Origin: Carnegiea gigantea
Lineage: Eukaryota > Streptophyta > Magnoliopsida > Caryophyllales > Cactaceae
Direction: 5' to 3'
NCBI GenBank assembly: GCA_029747015.1
Contig: JAKOGI010000523.1
Location: 23,501-87,500, forward strand
Length of the DNA: 64,000 bases
Shown here: positions 1 through 11,229 of the stretch, in pieces
How positions within the stretch are numbered: position 1 is the first letter of the stretch
How the letters are laid out: each line of letters opens with the position of its first letter
Made by a program: the position numbers and the translations under genes
Notes under the pieces: model-generated
The model's database searches: none
What the model saw: the letters and a program-made list of their open reading frames with translations, nothing else
What the model was told of the DNA's origin: nothing

Positions 1-1269
1 AAATACTCTGAGAATTCTCTCCAATACAAGGTAAAAACCTTCCTGTCCTGTGTTCCTATAAACATTGTATTTAAATAAATTTACGTTAGCAGAGCAGTAG
101 GGATGCACACGCATGCAAAAATGCATGCTACCGTGCACGCTTTTTAGACGAGAAGATGCACAGGCACGCAAGCCTCAAATCTCGCTGCGGATGGATTTGC
201 ATGGTCGTGCAAACATTCCAATTTTTAGCCGCTTTTGGTAATCTTGTACGATCGCGCAGGTTTGCATAGCTTCACGTTCAAATCCTTGGAGCTTCATGCT
301 TGTACCCTTAAACCTTTATGACAGCTTCTAGAACCTATTCCTTAGTCAAAACATCACTTCTTTGAATCATTGACCTTGAATTCCCTCAAATTGGGGCAAA
401 AATGTCGACATAATGGAAGATTTATCCAAGTAAGATATTTATGAGCAACAAAGAGCAAGATTCAATCGAATTCCCATTGAATCTAGGAAACGTGTAAGGT
501 AGAATAGTAAAATCAAGGAGATAAAACTATGGAATTAGATGTTTATTATTTATTTTGTTCAACTTTAAATGCAAGCACTTACTGTCTGCGTTTTTTATAA
601 TGTATGCTTAGCTACACTTTTTGTTTTCTTCATTTAATCAATTATCATAAAAACAACGTTGAATACTTATCTGTTTTTTCATATGCATGTTTCTCTCCAT
701 CAAATTTCTAACTTTTTCCTCTGTTATTTCTTATTACCTACCACATGTATATATATTAGCATCCATGAACTATTTTAACAAAGCGTTTAATGGATTTGTT
801 AGCTAATATATAGTGAAATTTCATTTTCTGTACCCAAATTCTTTGAAAACAAATGGTAAGACACGTATGTTCGAATTATTTGATCTACAAAATCCATTCC
901 AATAGAAATTATGGGAAGAGATTTTGCTCGACAAGAATGTACATACAGTTTATGCTAGTACTGGTAATTTCACTTAATTTCTTTATAATACATTGAATGG
1001 CCCAAATCATAAATTTTTAATAACTTCTTATTGACTTGTCACATGGGAAACCTGTAAAAGTTTTAAAATTTTTTATTTGTCTTAATTGTTGAGTTTGTTC
1101 GTCCACATGTATTGTATGCAAATCAAAATTAGTGTATTTTAAATGAAATCAAGAAAGTGAAAAAAGATAAAAATAAAAATAAACCAATGAGATCTCACTA
1201 CTTGATATCAAAATAATGTATTCAATTTGTGTTTGTATATATATATATATATATATATCTCTGATGTTA
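1..1269. other. AT-rich intergenic stretch, no gene seen
   Basis: No coding frame or RNA gene is recognisable. The first 300 bases hold several CATGCA/GTGCAC-type words, and an AT microsatellite lies at about 1236-1259. The stretch ends at the TSD of the following retrotransposon. Confidence 0.6.
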
Positions 1270-1274
1270 TACTA

Positions 1275-1731
1275 TGATCTAGAAAATATGATTTCTCAGG
1301 TGGGCCCCACATACCCAATTATGGGCTAGGCCTAGGTTGGCACAAGCAGGCCTTGATAGAACGCTTGGGGCCCTTACCGGGAGCCCCACGGAGCAAACTG
1401 CTGGGCAGCCCATTGGGTAAACTTTCATGGTGAAATTACTATTTCACCCTTCGAGACCAATGCTGTAAATACCCACCTACCTACTTCGGGAATCGTTCTC
1501 TGGCATATTTTCTTCCTCCTCATATATTCTCTCTCTTTACTACTTTGTCTTTTACTGCGACCCCCCATTGACTTGACCGTCAAAGAGGCGTTGCTCAGAT
1601 CACAATCCGGGGGTGTCATTTTTGTAGGTCTAGTGCCCGAAGAGAAGACCAGCAACCGTTTCGTACGTGCCATCGCGTAAGCTCGTTCTCATTCCACATC
1701 ATCTTCAGCAATGCCAGAAATTCCTAAAACA
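1275..1731 (+). repeat. 5' LTR of TE1
   Basis: This 457-bp direct repeat starts TG and ends CA, and is preceded by TSD TACTA at 1270-1274. The TATA box readable in the 3' LTR (CTATAAATA) is CTGTAAATA here at about 1463-1471, a change that should weaken the promoter. Confidence 0.93.
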
Positions 1732-1735
1732 GATT

Positions 1736-1753
1736 TGGTGCCGTCTATGGGGA
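1736..1753 (+). other. Primer-binding site of TE1
   Basis: TGGTGCCGTCTATGGGGA lies 4 nt after the 5' LTR, the expected place for priming minus-strand DNA synthesis by a host tRNA 3' end. It resembles the TGGCGCC-type sites of plant gypsy elements. I could not assign the tRNA with confidence. Confidence 0.65.
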
Positions 1754-1821
1754 GAGAACGACGAACGATGGTAGTCAGCGAAGCTACACAAGCATAGGCC
1801 TGAAGAGTCAAAGCACCTGCA

Positions 1822-3400
1822 ATGGATGTCTCAGCCCCTCCCGAGGTGTAGGATACCTCAGAAAGTTCTAGGGAGAACCCCTATTCCGTCGGGCCACCCT
1901 AGTCTGAGCAAGAGGTATACGTCATAGTGCATGCACTCAAGAACTTCATGTCCACCGTGATCGACACCATCATGCAATAGGTGTTTGAACAAGTGAAGGC
2001 GGGAATGCAAGCTGCAAGCTATGCGAGGCCTCTTCCTCACTTTGATTATGTGCTTACCATTGGCTGCGAGCCTCCAATAGGCACATCCCCGTCGCGTCGC
2101 ATCGCCACAATGATGGGGTGAGAGAGGTCGCTCGCCCAGACAGGAACGACCGGTCACAAGGAGAACACTGTGACCAGTCCATTGGGGCGGACGCCCTACA
2201 AAGTCGTCGCCCAAGCCAGGGACGACCAGCAAAGTCAACCACGACCTCAATGTTGTATGTGATGCATTCCCGGTGTACTACCTGGTTCAAGGAACAGGAG
2301 CAAACCTCAAGGCCACGGGGGGAACTTTAGGATGCCGATGCACTCCTGACCATTGTCCGAATCGTGAACGCACTCGCAGCCTTCCCCTTAGAGGCATGCA
2401 CGGTCAGGGATCTCACCAGAATGATCGGTCTCTGCCCTGACCCCGAGGGTCAGTCTTGCTCGAATAAGTACATCGTTAGTGGTAGTAGAGAGGCACCTGG
2501 AGACTCCCATTAAGCTCTCCGGCACGGCCGCTCAGACAAGGCTTGTCCCCTTCTCTACCCCGTTTAGCGCAGAGGTCATCAATGCTACGTGCTATGAGAA
2601 AGTGAAGATGCCTACCGTGGACCTAAGAGCACCTAGGCGTACACAAGGCATAGATGTATGTCGAAGACATGGACGACGCGGCGCACTGCTGATACTTCCC
2701 TGCTACCTTGAAAGGGGTAGCGTAGTCCTGGTTTAATGGCTTAGCACTAGGAGGCGTCTCTTGCTTCTAGGACTTGGCTAATAGATTTGTCAGCCAATTC
2801 ATCGCCAGCCGCAAGGAGAAGCGGACTAGCATCCATCTGTCTAAGATTCTGCAGGGGCCGTAGGAGTCCCTAGCAGACTTCGTCAAGAACTTCCAACAGG
2901 AAGCGGTCTTGATTATGGACTTGGAAAACGGGCTAGCGTATACCTCATTTCTGAACAACCTAAAGAGCGAACGATTCAAGTTTTCTTTGGCCGAGCAGAA
3001 GGAGACCATATTAGCGAAGGCGCTACGGAAGGCTGCCGACTTTATCCGTGCCACCGAAATTTACGCTGAAAGAACGGATGCCCCGAGAAAAGCCAAGGCC
3101 CCAGTTGACAGGAACCTGGGACAAGGGGATTGGAGCCCAAGGCTTGAAATCGTAGAACCTCGCTTCACCACGAACCCTAGGAGCATACTCATGGAGGTGA
3201 AAAAACACCCAATGCTGAAGAGGCCCCAGCCGATGATCTGGGCACGTAAACCCCACAATGCGTGGAAGTATTATGAGTTCCACGAGCAAAATGGGCACAC
3301 GATTGCTGAATACCGAGAGTTGAGGAAGGCCCTTCATAAGTTGGCCGATAAGGGACAGATCGACCAATTCTTGAAGAGAGGGCTGCGGCCTGAACCTTAA
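1822..3400 (+). pseudogene. TE1 gag, broken
   Basis: A frame opening at the ATG at 1822 can be followed with several stops. Some of these are TAG where a CAG codon is likely. The best-preserved part is 2909-3400 (163 codons). It contains the Retrotrans_gag-like stretch FLNNLKSERFKFSLAEQKE and the Tat-type nucleocapsid segment FHEQNGHTIAEY, followed by a leucine- and lysine-rich tail that ends in a stop. Two cysteines expected in the CCHC-like motif read as tyrosine (TAT, TAC), a G-to-A change. The protein would have formed the virus-like particle and packaged element RNA. It is certainly gag-derived and certainly non-functional. Confidence 0.8.
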
Positions 3401-3551
3401 GAGGAAGAATGCTCCACTAAGATAATGACCACCATTGCTGGGGGATACGTGAAAGGTATCACTCGGTTTGCTTGAAAAGCTCAAGTTTGGGGAGCACGAC
3501 AAGTTCTCATGACTGAACAAGGGAGCCAAATCACAGTACCAACAATGTTGT

Positions 3552-3938
3552 TTGGAGGGGGAGAAGGCCCGCACTTCACCTCCCTACACAACGACTCGAG
3601 TGGTCGAGATGAAAGTGGCCAGTGCCATTGTCCGAAGAATTCTAATCGACACCAGAACCTCGGTGGACATCATCAGTTGGGAATGTTTAAAGAAACTCAA
3701 GTATCCGGGGAGAGAGATCGTTCCCCTGGTTCACCTTATCTTGGGTTTCAGGGAACAGGAGGTGAACCCCATAGGGATTATCCGCCTCCCACTGCGCTTT
3801 GGTGACAAGACCAAAGCAAGGAACCCTAAAGTAGATTTCCTGGTAGTGGACGTTCCCATGGCGTACAATGTCATCCCAGGAAGACCCACTTTGCTTAAGG
3901 TAAAGGCCATCATCGCCTCATACGTACTTCAGCTTTAG
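3552..3938 (+). pseudogene. TE1 aspartic protease, broken
   Basis: This 129-codon open stretch lies just after gag. It reads RRILIDTRTSVDIISWE where the retropepsin motif D-[ST]-G should be. The catalytic glycine is arginine, so the active site is lost. The downstream part, with NPIGIIRLPLRFGD, FLVVDVPMAYNVIPGRPTL and a terminal YVLQL, fits Tat-lineage proteases, which cut the gag-pol polyprotein. The frame ends at a stop at 3936-3938. Spacing and order relative to gag and RT are normal for gypsy elements. Confidence 0.8.
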
Positions 3939-4180
3939 TTCGAGGATGACGACGGAAGCGTTGGCAAGCTGCAAGGGGACAAACGAGCGGCCCGAGAATA
4001 CTACCTTATCAGTATCCGACCATTGGTGGAACGATCGGCTGAGCGTAGACCAACAGGCCCCCTGCCTTCGGACAATAGGCCGCGGACCGCTCCACCTAAT
4101 CCCGTTGAAGGCTCATACACATACTAGCTTCAACAGAGCCCGAACGGCCACGTCCGGAAGCCATCGATGGCGTTGAAGAG

Positions 4181-5520
4181 GTGCCTATAGAAGTTGAATG
4201 TCCCGAACTGGCGGTCCAGTTGGGCCAGGAGCTGAAGGCCTCCATCCGACATTCCTTGATCGAGCTCCTACAGGAGTGCTGGGACGGCTTTGCCTTCAGC
4301 CCTGAGGAGATGCCTGGTATTGATCCTGCCATAATGGAACACAAGCTGAACGTGGATCCCCACTCACAAACCAGGACACATGGGTTCGAAGAGAGCTGTG
4401 GTAGCCACCGCAGAGGTGCAAAAGCTACTTCAGTTGGGTTTCATCCGAGAATGTCAGTACCTAAAATGGATCTTGAACGTCATTCTGGTTAAGAAACGTA
4501 ATGGCACTTGGAGGGTGTGTGTGGATTTCACTTACTTGTACAAAGCATGCCTGAAGGACAGCTACCCCCCCCAAAAATCGACAAGCTAGTGGATGTCACG
4601 GCCGGGCATGCCCTCCTGAGCTTCATGGACGCCTTCTCAGGGTACCATCAGATACCCCTATGTCTCGAGGATCAAAAGAAGATTGCGTTCGTAATCGATC
4701 GAGGCTTGCATTGCTATAAGGTAATGCCCTTCGGGTTGAAGAACGCGGGGGCCACGTACCAACGGCGGGTAAACAAACTATTCAAGCCTTTCATCGGTCA
4801 GACTATGGAGGTATATGTGGATGACATGATAGTGAAGAGCATGCTCGACACCGAGCATGGCCAGGATCAGTAGAAGACATTCGATATTCTTCGAACGTTC
4901 GGTATGAAACTTAACTCGAAGAATTGTGTGTTTGGAGTCCAATCCGGCAAGTTCCTTAGATTCATGGTCATTAGCGGGGGATAGAGGTTAATCCGGAGAA
5001 AATCTAGGCAGTGTTAGACATGAAGCCACCGCATAACATCAAGGAACTCCAATGGCTAACTCGGTGTATCGTGACCCTGGAGCGTTTCATGTCCAGATCT
5101 ATCGATAAATGTCAACCTTTCTTCCATGTCCTATGAAGGCGTGCCAATTTCATATGGGATGAGGAAGTTGATGAGGCCTTTTAAACACTCAAAACCTACT
5201 TGGCTCATTTGCCAAAGATAGCAAGTCCCCTCCTTAGGGAGACGCTCCTACTCTACTTGACTGTCTCAGAACATACCATAAGTGCGGTTCTGGTAGTGGA
5301 GAAAACAAAGGAGCAGATCCTGGTTTACTATGTCAGCCATGCCTAGGCAAGGGCAGAAATAAGCTATCCTCTTACCGAGAAGTTCGCCTACACGCTGGTG
5401 ATGGCCAGCCGGAAGTTGTGGCCTTACTTTGGGGCGCATAAGGTGACCATCCTCACCGACGAGCCCTTAAAGAGTGTCCTTCAACAGCTAGATGCTTCCA
5501 GATGACTCTTGAAGTGGGTA
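4181..5520 (+). pseudogene. TE1 reverse transcriptase and RNase H, broken
   Basis: The frame is kept over 4508-4873 and includes GVCGFHLLVQ-type frame-shifted and VCVDFTYLYKAC in-frame versions of the first RT block. It then has FMDAFSGYHQIPL, YKVMPFGLKNAGATYQRRVN and the catalytic YVDDM box near 4813. The thumb and connection follow with stops. RNase H is recognised from the stretch reading VVEKTKEQILVYYVSHA through YFGAHKVTILTDEPLK at about 5280-5470. Stops read TAG, TAA or TGA where CAG, CAA or CGA would restore the family pattern. The enzyme would have copied element RNA into DNA. At least two frameshifts are also present. Confidence 0.85.
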
Positions 5521-5639
5521 GTAGAGTTATCCCAATATGGCCTCGTTTTCGAGGCACGACGGCTATTAAAGCCCAGGCCCTGGCAGACTTTTCAGCCGAA
5601 ACCACCAGTGCACTTAAGGATACTGGCTTGCCTCCCCTT

Positions 5640-6260
5640 CATGGAATCTTTACGTGGACGGCTTGTCCACTAAGGATGGCAGTGGCACTGGCCTAATTAT
5701 CGAAGGCCCCCAGGGAGAGCGGCAAGAGCATGCCTTGAAGTTCATGTTCAAGGCGTCTAATAATGAGGCTGAATATGAGGCCCTAATAGCAGGTGTGGAG
5801 TTGTGTTATACCAGGTGAGTGAACTCAGTCAGAGCGTTTTTAGACTCTAAGCTCATGGTTAGCCAGCTTAACGGGGAGTACGAAGTGAAGGATGACACCA
5901 TAGCAGCCTCAGTTCGGCGAGTCCGTGAAGCCACAAAGCTACTGAAGCATTTCTCAATAACTCATATACCCCGATCGGAGAACCGATAAGCCGATGCGTT
6001 ATTAAAGTTGGCTAGTTCTTCTGAGGATGGAAAGCCAAAACGAATCAAATGGGAGACTTTGACGGAGAGGAGCATTGACCCTCATAAGGTACTATGGCTG
6101 GATAGGAGTTCTACGTTGATTGATCCCATACGGGCGTACCTGGTCGACGGCACATTGACCTCGGACTCCAAGGAGGCCGACCACGTAAAGAGACGGCGAA
6201 TTGGTTTGTATTGTTTGATGGGATCTTATACAACCGATTTTATGCTTGGCCACTACTGCG
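5640..6260 (+). pseudogene. TE1 second (archaeal-type) RNase H, broken
   Basis: The plus-strand translation at about 5650-5990 contains YVDGLSTKDGSGTGLIIEGP, then SNNEAEYEALIAGVELC and FLDSKLMVSQLNGEY. It ends with HIPRSENR and ADALLKLAS separated by a TAA (probably CAA originally). This YVDG...NNEAEYEAL pattern is the additional RNase H domain that marks Tat-lineage elements. It follows the first RNase H directly. The following 6008-6268 open stretch is the linker towards integrase. Confidence 0.8.
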
Positions 6261-6261
6261 C

Positions 6262-7334
6262 TGTGTGACCCCCAAGATGGGGAGGAAGATACTGGAAGAG
6301 TTGCACGAAGGGGTGTGCAGTTCGCACATTGGTTGCCGCGCCCTAACAGTCATGGCGATACAGACTGGCTATTACTGGCCTTCCCTATGAGAGGATGCTA
6401 TGACCTTGGTCTGCACCTATGACAAGTGCCAGAAGTTCGCCCCCATCTAGTGACGGCCCACCACACCCTTGATGTCGATCATCAGTCCCTTGCTATTTGC
6501 AACTTGGGGTATGGACATACTCGAACACTTCCCCAAGGCCACGGGTCAAAGAAAATAATTCTTTGTTGTCGTGGATTACTTCACCAAGTGGATTAAAGCT
6601 GAGGCTGTCGCCCCCATTACCGCGGCAGAAGTCCGAAAGTTTATTTAGAAAAATAGCATCACCCTCTTCGGCGTTTCTCGAGTGATGATCTTTGACAGCA
6701 GGCAGTAGTTCAACACAGTGAAAGTCACCAGGTACCTTAACACCATGGGGTGTCAAGCTCAGTTCACAGCCGTCGCGCATCCTCAGACGAGCGGTCAAGT
6801 CGAGGCCGCAAACAAGGCATATTGTATAGCCTGTAGAAGAAGCTAGATGACACAAAGGGCAAATGGGCCATCTTGTGGTCAATCCACACGGTCGAGAAAA
6901 CTACAAGAGGAGAAACGCCGTTCATGTTGATACATGGATCGGAGGTCATGCTGCCTATTGAAGTAGCACTCCACACACATTGCCTTACCACCTTCCAGGA
7001 AGAACTCAACAACGCAGCACTCCAAGAGGCTCTTGACCTTCTTCCCTCTGTCCGAGGTGACTCACTACTCTGAGAGGTGCTCTATAAGCTCCGCATCGCA
7101 TGGCTCCATGACTGCACCATCAAGCTCCACCCCATCAAGGTCGGGGATCTTGTACTTCACTGCACAGAAGCTGTGGCATGTGCAGGAGAGCACAGTAAGC
7201 TCACGACAATTTGGGAAGGCCCATATAAAGTAATAGGCCAAGTGCGGCCTGGTACATATTGGCTAGAGACCCCAAGAGGCATCCCCATCTCGAGAACTTG
7301 GCACAACAATAATCTCCGGAAGTATTATCGATAG
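6262..7334 (+). pseudogene. TE1 integrase, broken
   Basis: The N-terminal HHCC zinc-binding region is visible as ELHEGVCSSHIGCRAL with CTYDKCQKF. The core follows with WGMDILEHFPKATG, VVVDYFTKWIKAEAV, MIFDS(R)Q.FNT and HPQTSGQVEAANKA, which carry the D, D and E positions of a DDE integrase. The C-terminal part (7077-7334, 85 codons open) has KLTTIWEGPYKVIGQV and WHNNNLRKYYR, the usual GPY/F-type end. I see no chromodomain, as expected for Tat. Stops are at CAG-, CGA- or TGG-like codons. It would have inserted element DNA into the genome. Confidence 0.85.
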
Positions 7335-7410
7335 CAATCTTTTCTCTACTTCCAGCTTGATGCCTATGTACTTGTGCTTTTCCTACCATAAATACAATTG
7401 CCATAAAAGG

Positions 7411-7860
7411 CAACTCTTCTATACCTTTTAGCCCCCCAAAGAGGCTAAGGGTTCCTAAGCACGGCCTAAGGGTCGGTCGCTATACCTGTTAGCCCTCAAA
7501 AGGGGCTAAGGGTTGCTAAGCACTGCCTAAGAGCCGGTTGCTATACCTTTAGCACCCAAAAGGGGTTAGGGGTCCTCGAGCATGGCCTAAGCATCAGTCG
7601 GTATGCTTTTTAGCCCCTAAAAGGGGTTAAGGGTTTCTAAGCACTGCCTAAGGGCCGGTCACTATACCATTAACCCCCAAAAGGGGCTAAGGGTCCTCGA
7701 ACACGGCCTAGAGGCTGGTTGCTGTACCTTTTGGCCCCTAAAAGGGGCTAAGGGTTCCTAAACATGGCCTAAAGGCCGAGTGCTATACTTTTAGCCTACT
7801 CGAGTACGGCCTAGGGGACAGTTGCTATACCTTTTAGCCCCCCAAAAGGGGCTAAGGATC
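7411..7860 (+). repeat. Hairpin tandem array 1 of TE1, ~61-bp unit
   Basis: About seven and a half head-to-tail units start at CTATACC-like words near 7419, 7480, 7541, 7600, 7662, 7723, 7782 and 7825. Each carries TTAGCCCC, a short A-rich loop and GGGGCTAA, so each RNA unit can fold into a GC-rich stem. The rest of the unit reads like CCTAAGGGCCGGTTG. The array lies immediately after the integrase stop. Confidence 0.9.
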
Positions 7861-8123
7861 ATTACACTTTACCGAATCCCTGTACATAAAGCGTCACGCT
7901 TCACTTGCCGTTTCCCTTAGGGCCACGGTCCTATGAAGCACTAGTAATGGAGAGTGTATAAAGATAAGCAAAACAACAAGTGAAGAAGTAAATGAGAAGG
8001 TCCAGAATTTCATTGCAAAAAATTCGGAGATTTCATTAGATAAAATTCTGAAGTACAAACACCAACGAAGGGCTAGGACACCGAGCACTAAAAGAACAAA
8101 AAGTAAACAAGGACCTTTACACA

Positions 8124-10661
8124 TCAAACATTGGGATCCTCATCATCATCACTGTCCACGCGTGCCGCGGCCTCATCACCTTCGTTGTCAGGGGTTGTGG
8201 CCTCTCTATCCAGAGGCGTAGTCTCCTTGTCAATCGGGCCGTCTTCATTAGTTGCAGGTGGGTTGAAATCCACCAGCTCAGGATCCTGATCCTCGGCCTG
8301 GGCTTGACGATGATCCTCTACGTACTTAATGTACGCCTCAAAATAACCCTCTTAGCTGAAAGCGTCAGGGGCGAAGGTCACCAAGAGTTCACGAAAGAAC
8401 TTTGTGAGGTCCTCATGTCCCCACTAGTAGCCCTAATGCTCGGCCTTGGCTACTTTCTCAGCCCCCGTTGCGGCATCGGCCTCTGCTTTAGAACGGACTT
8501 CTTCTAGTTAGCACTGCAGGTCTCCCTTCTCGGCCTCCAATGCCTCTTTCTCTTTCTTCATCTTCTCCCAGTCGTGTTTGTACTTGCCCGCAGAATCTTC
8601 CTACCTTTGGCACTCTGCTTGTAGATCGAGGATTCGCCCCTCCAGGACCGAAATAAAAGGAGTCGATCCTACAAACTTTAGCACCGAGCAAGTTCCTAGT
8701 AAAACACTCTGTAGGGTCAGCCAAAGAGAGCACAAGTAACAAGATAGAAGGAAGTAGGAGAAGGGTTGGCCTTACCTCAGTAATAGCCACCTGCTCTTTG
8801 TGACCTTTAATGGCTCCGCCGAGCCAGAAGGGGCCAGAGCCTAAGACTTAGTGAAGCTTTCCACCAAGGCATACTTGGCAGAGAGATCAGCCGCTAAGAA
8901 ATCCACGGCTTGGCCCTGTTTGTTTATTGAGGGGGTCGCCGACAACCCGGTGAGCAACCTGCTGGCTTTCTAGAGAGCCGTCCATAGCAGGAGATCCCAG
9001 TGCCTCATTGAAGGTTGAGCGCTCCCCGAACCGTCAATGCAGGGACGACCCCTCAATCCCCTTGCCTTTGGAAGGAAGGGGCTAAGCCCTTAGAGGGATA
9101 CGGGCAGAAGCAGAGGCCATGTCCTGGCCCTCCTCCGTGCATAGGTGCTTACGCATATTTACCCGAGGGAGGTTCACCGATATCGCAGGAGGCTTCTGGC
9201 TATGCGATGCCAACTTTGGCGCTTGTAAAAAAGTAATAAGGAAGTAAGTTGACATTGAGTTAAGACTTTTTGTTCACAAGAAGTCACCACACAGCCAACA
9301 GACAGACCTTTCATGCTTGAGTCTCGAGACAACGGCGCCTCTACTCCTCGCAGTGCCTCTCGTTCTCGGCCGCAATCTCCTTATTAGTGGCCTATCCTCT
9401 CTCGAAAGAAGAAAGCATCTCCCGTGCTTGCTTTGCACAAGACAAAAGAAAGTCCCCTTAGAATAATTCTCAAGGATAAGAAGGCCAGCGGCAGCAAGGA
9501 AAAAGTCTTTCTGGAAGTATGATAGCTTAGGGAGCCAATTGAAAGGCTCCCTATCGCTTGACTTGATCCGCTTACGCTCGAGCTCTTTGCCCGTGTCCAC
9601 TATCTAGGACTTGAAGGATAGGATCGCCTTCGGACAATCATCTTCCCATAAGTAATATTAAAAGCAGCGGTCGATTTCGGTCTCCCCTATGGTCGGCTCC
9701 TTAAATGGGCTGCGGAGCAGCTTTCCATCGTTCCAGTCTGGAAGGTCCCCCTAACTGGCTCGCAGTGCACGAAAAGAAAGTCATACTTCCAGTTCTTTAC
9801 TTTAGACTTCTTCTCAATGGCCATCATATAGCCCTTTTTATTGTTAAAACAATACCACCCAAGGTCCCTGGTCTCGCTTGGATCCCTCTGAACTGTATGG
9901 ACCACTCCGAAAGCATGGCCTGTATAGGTTAACCCATGCAACTTGCATGTTACGATGAAAGAACAAATGTTATGCCAGGATGTGGGTATAATCTGCATAA
10001 GCGCGAACTCATACTTGTCCAAGATCTCCATGATGACTGGGTGGAGTGAGAACCTTACACTGCAAGAGAAGGTCGCCCAATAGATGGCTATACACTTTGA
10101 GGGTGACTTATTTACAGTAGCGTCGACATTAGGGATGATAAATTTGTACCCGACGGGCAGGAGGTCTTTCTTCTCCAGTGTCGGCCTCTTTAGGGAGATG
10201 ACGACCTTGGAGTTCGGGAAATGAGTGCTTGGCCCGTCTAGAGGATCCGACTGTGTGAGGGCCCCTTGGAAGGTTGTCCTTTCAGCCACCAGTTCAGGAA
10301 CCGACCTTTTCTGAGCACGACCTCTCCTGGAACGAGAAGCCGACGAGCGGGAAATGGACGAACTACTTTCCTCTCCCCTAACCGAGGAACTAGTGCTGGC
10401 AGACCTGGCTGCTTCACTCGTTCTATCAGTGTGGGAGGCAGAAGAGTAGTGACCTTTGGAAGACCCTTCGGCCATGAGCTGGTCAGGAGTCTTCAATTGT
10501 AATAGAGCCTAAGACAATGCTAGCATTCATTCCTGAATGTCAGTCATGCAAGAAACAGCTACATTAATTTCCCATGGATAGACAACCTCCTCCTCAACGC
10601 TGAGGATTCTAGGGGTAGAAGAGTATTCACAACTAGACCATGAAGGGGTGCGGGCTCTCAT
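8124..10661 (-). pseudogene. TE1 large antisense ORF (PF04195-like 'putative gypsy type transposon' family), broken
   Basis: On the minus strand a frame can be followed from the ATG at 10661 (MRARTPSW) with two stops to a long open part at 10496-9687. That part has a serine/arginine-rich N-terminus, then FIIPNVDATVNKSPSKCIAI and RFSLHPVIMEILDKYEFAL, a core I recognise as the plant PF04195-type protein. A decayed middle follows. A coiled-coil tail, with YKHDWEKMKKEKEALEAEKG at about 8570-8510, ends in the acidic DSDDDEDPNV and a stop at 8124. A frame-preserving intron is likely at 8775-8709. Such antisense genes are known in Grande-like Tat elements; their role is unknown. A TATA-like box lies upstream at 11131-11125. 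Confidence 0.72.
8709..8775 (-). other. Predicted intron in the antisense ORF
   Basis: Read on the minus strand, it starts GTAAGG, carries a long pyrimidine tract and a CTGAC branch-like word, and ends CCCTACAG. Removing these 67 nt joins the upstream frame ending VAITE, in phase 0, to the frame SVLLGTCSVLKFVG that leads into the coiled coil. Keeping it would shift the frame. Confidence 0.6.
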
Positions 10662-11124
10662 ATTGGCATGACATAAGGGATTTTATTAGACTCCCTAAAC
10701 TGATTCTTTGAGGGAACGTGTGCAACTACCCGATCATCAATTAGGGTCAGGAGGCTTGAAAACTAAGGGTGGCAGCCCTCCATCTCAGGGCTGGTTGACC
10801 TGTCAGGAACGTTCCCACTCGATGAACAGGATGAAGACATATTCATACAATATAATACAAGATGCAACCCTCAAAGGAGGCACAAAAGCATGTGCCTACG
10901 AGAAGTGGAAGAGGTTGAAGGTGAGGTTGAAGATGGAGTTAAAGGCAAGGTTGAAGATACACACGAACCCTTTTAAGATTCAAAGGAGAGGTTGAAGATG
11001 AAACAATGAGTTTGAAGGACGATGAAGGGGGAGCAGAGCCTCTCTCTTTAAAAAACTTATTTGTCTCTCTAAAAGGGATTGAAGATGAGTTGAAATGTCC
11101 TTCCCCAAAGAACCCAACTACGTT

Positions 11125-11131
11125 TATATAA
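11125..11131 (-). promoter_or_regulatory. TATA-like box P3 for the large antisense ORF
   Basis: The minus strand reads CCTTATATAAACG, followed by GTTGGGTTCTTTGGGGAAGG and a GA-rich leader. The leader resembles the one behind the box at 12731-12725. It sits about 0.46 kb upstream of the antisense ORF start. Confidence 0.5.
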
Positions 11132-11229
11132 GGAGAAAAGTAAGGGACAGTGCACTTTCCAAGATGCATGAAGGTCATGAGCACCGCTCAGTCCCTAACA
11201 TGTAGCATCTAAGCACACGTAATAACCCA

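Noticed and set aside
1425..1673. Minus-strand 82-codon ORF, with a 74-codon counterpart at 14155-14379
   Set aside because: Both are within the TE1 LTRs and read against the LTR promoter. They share sequence only because the LTRs are duplicates.
8488..8790. Minus-strand ORF starting MAITEVRPTLLLLPS with a signal-peptide-like start
   Set aside because: The hydrophobic start is the pyrimidine-rich intron of the antisense ORF read through. Splicing moves the frame into the coiled coil.
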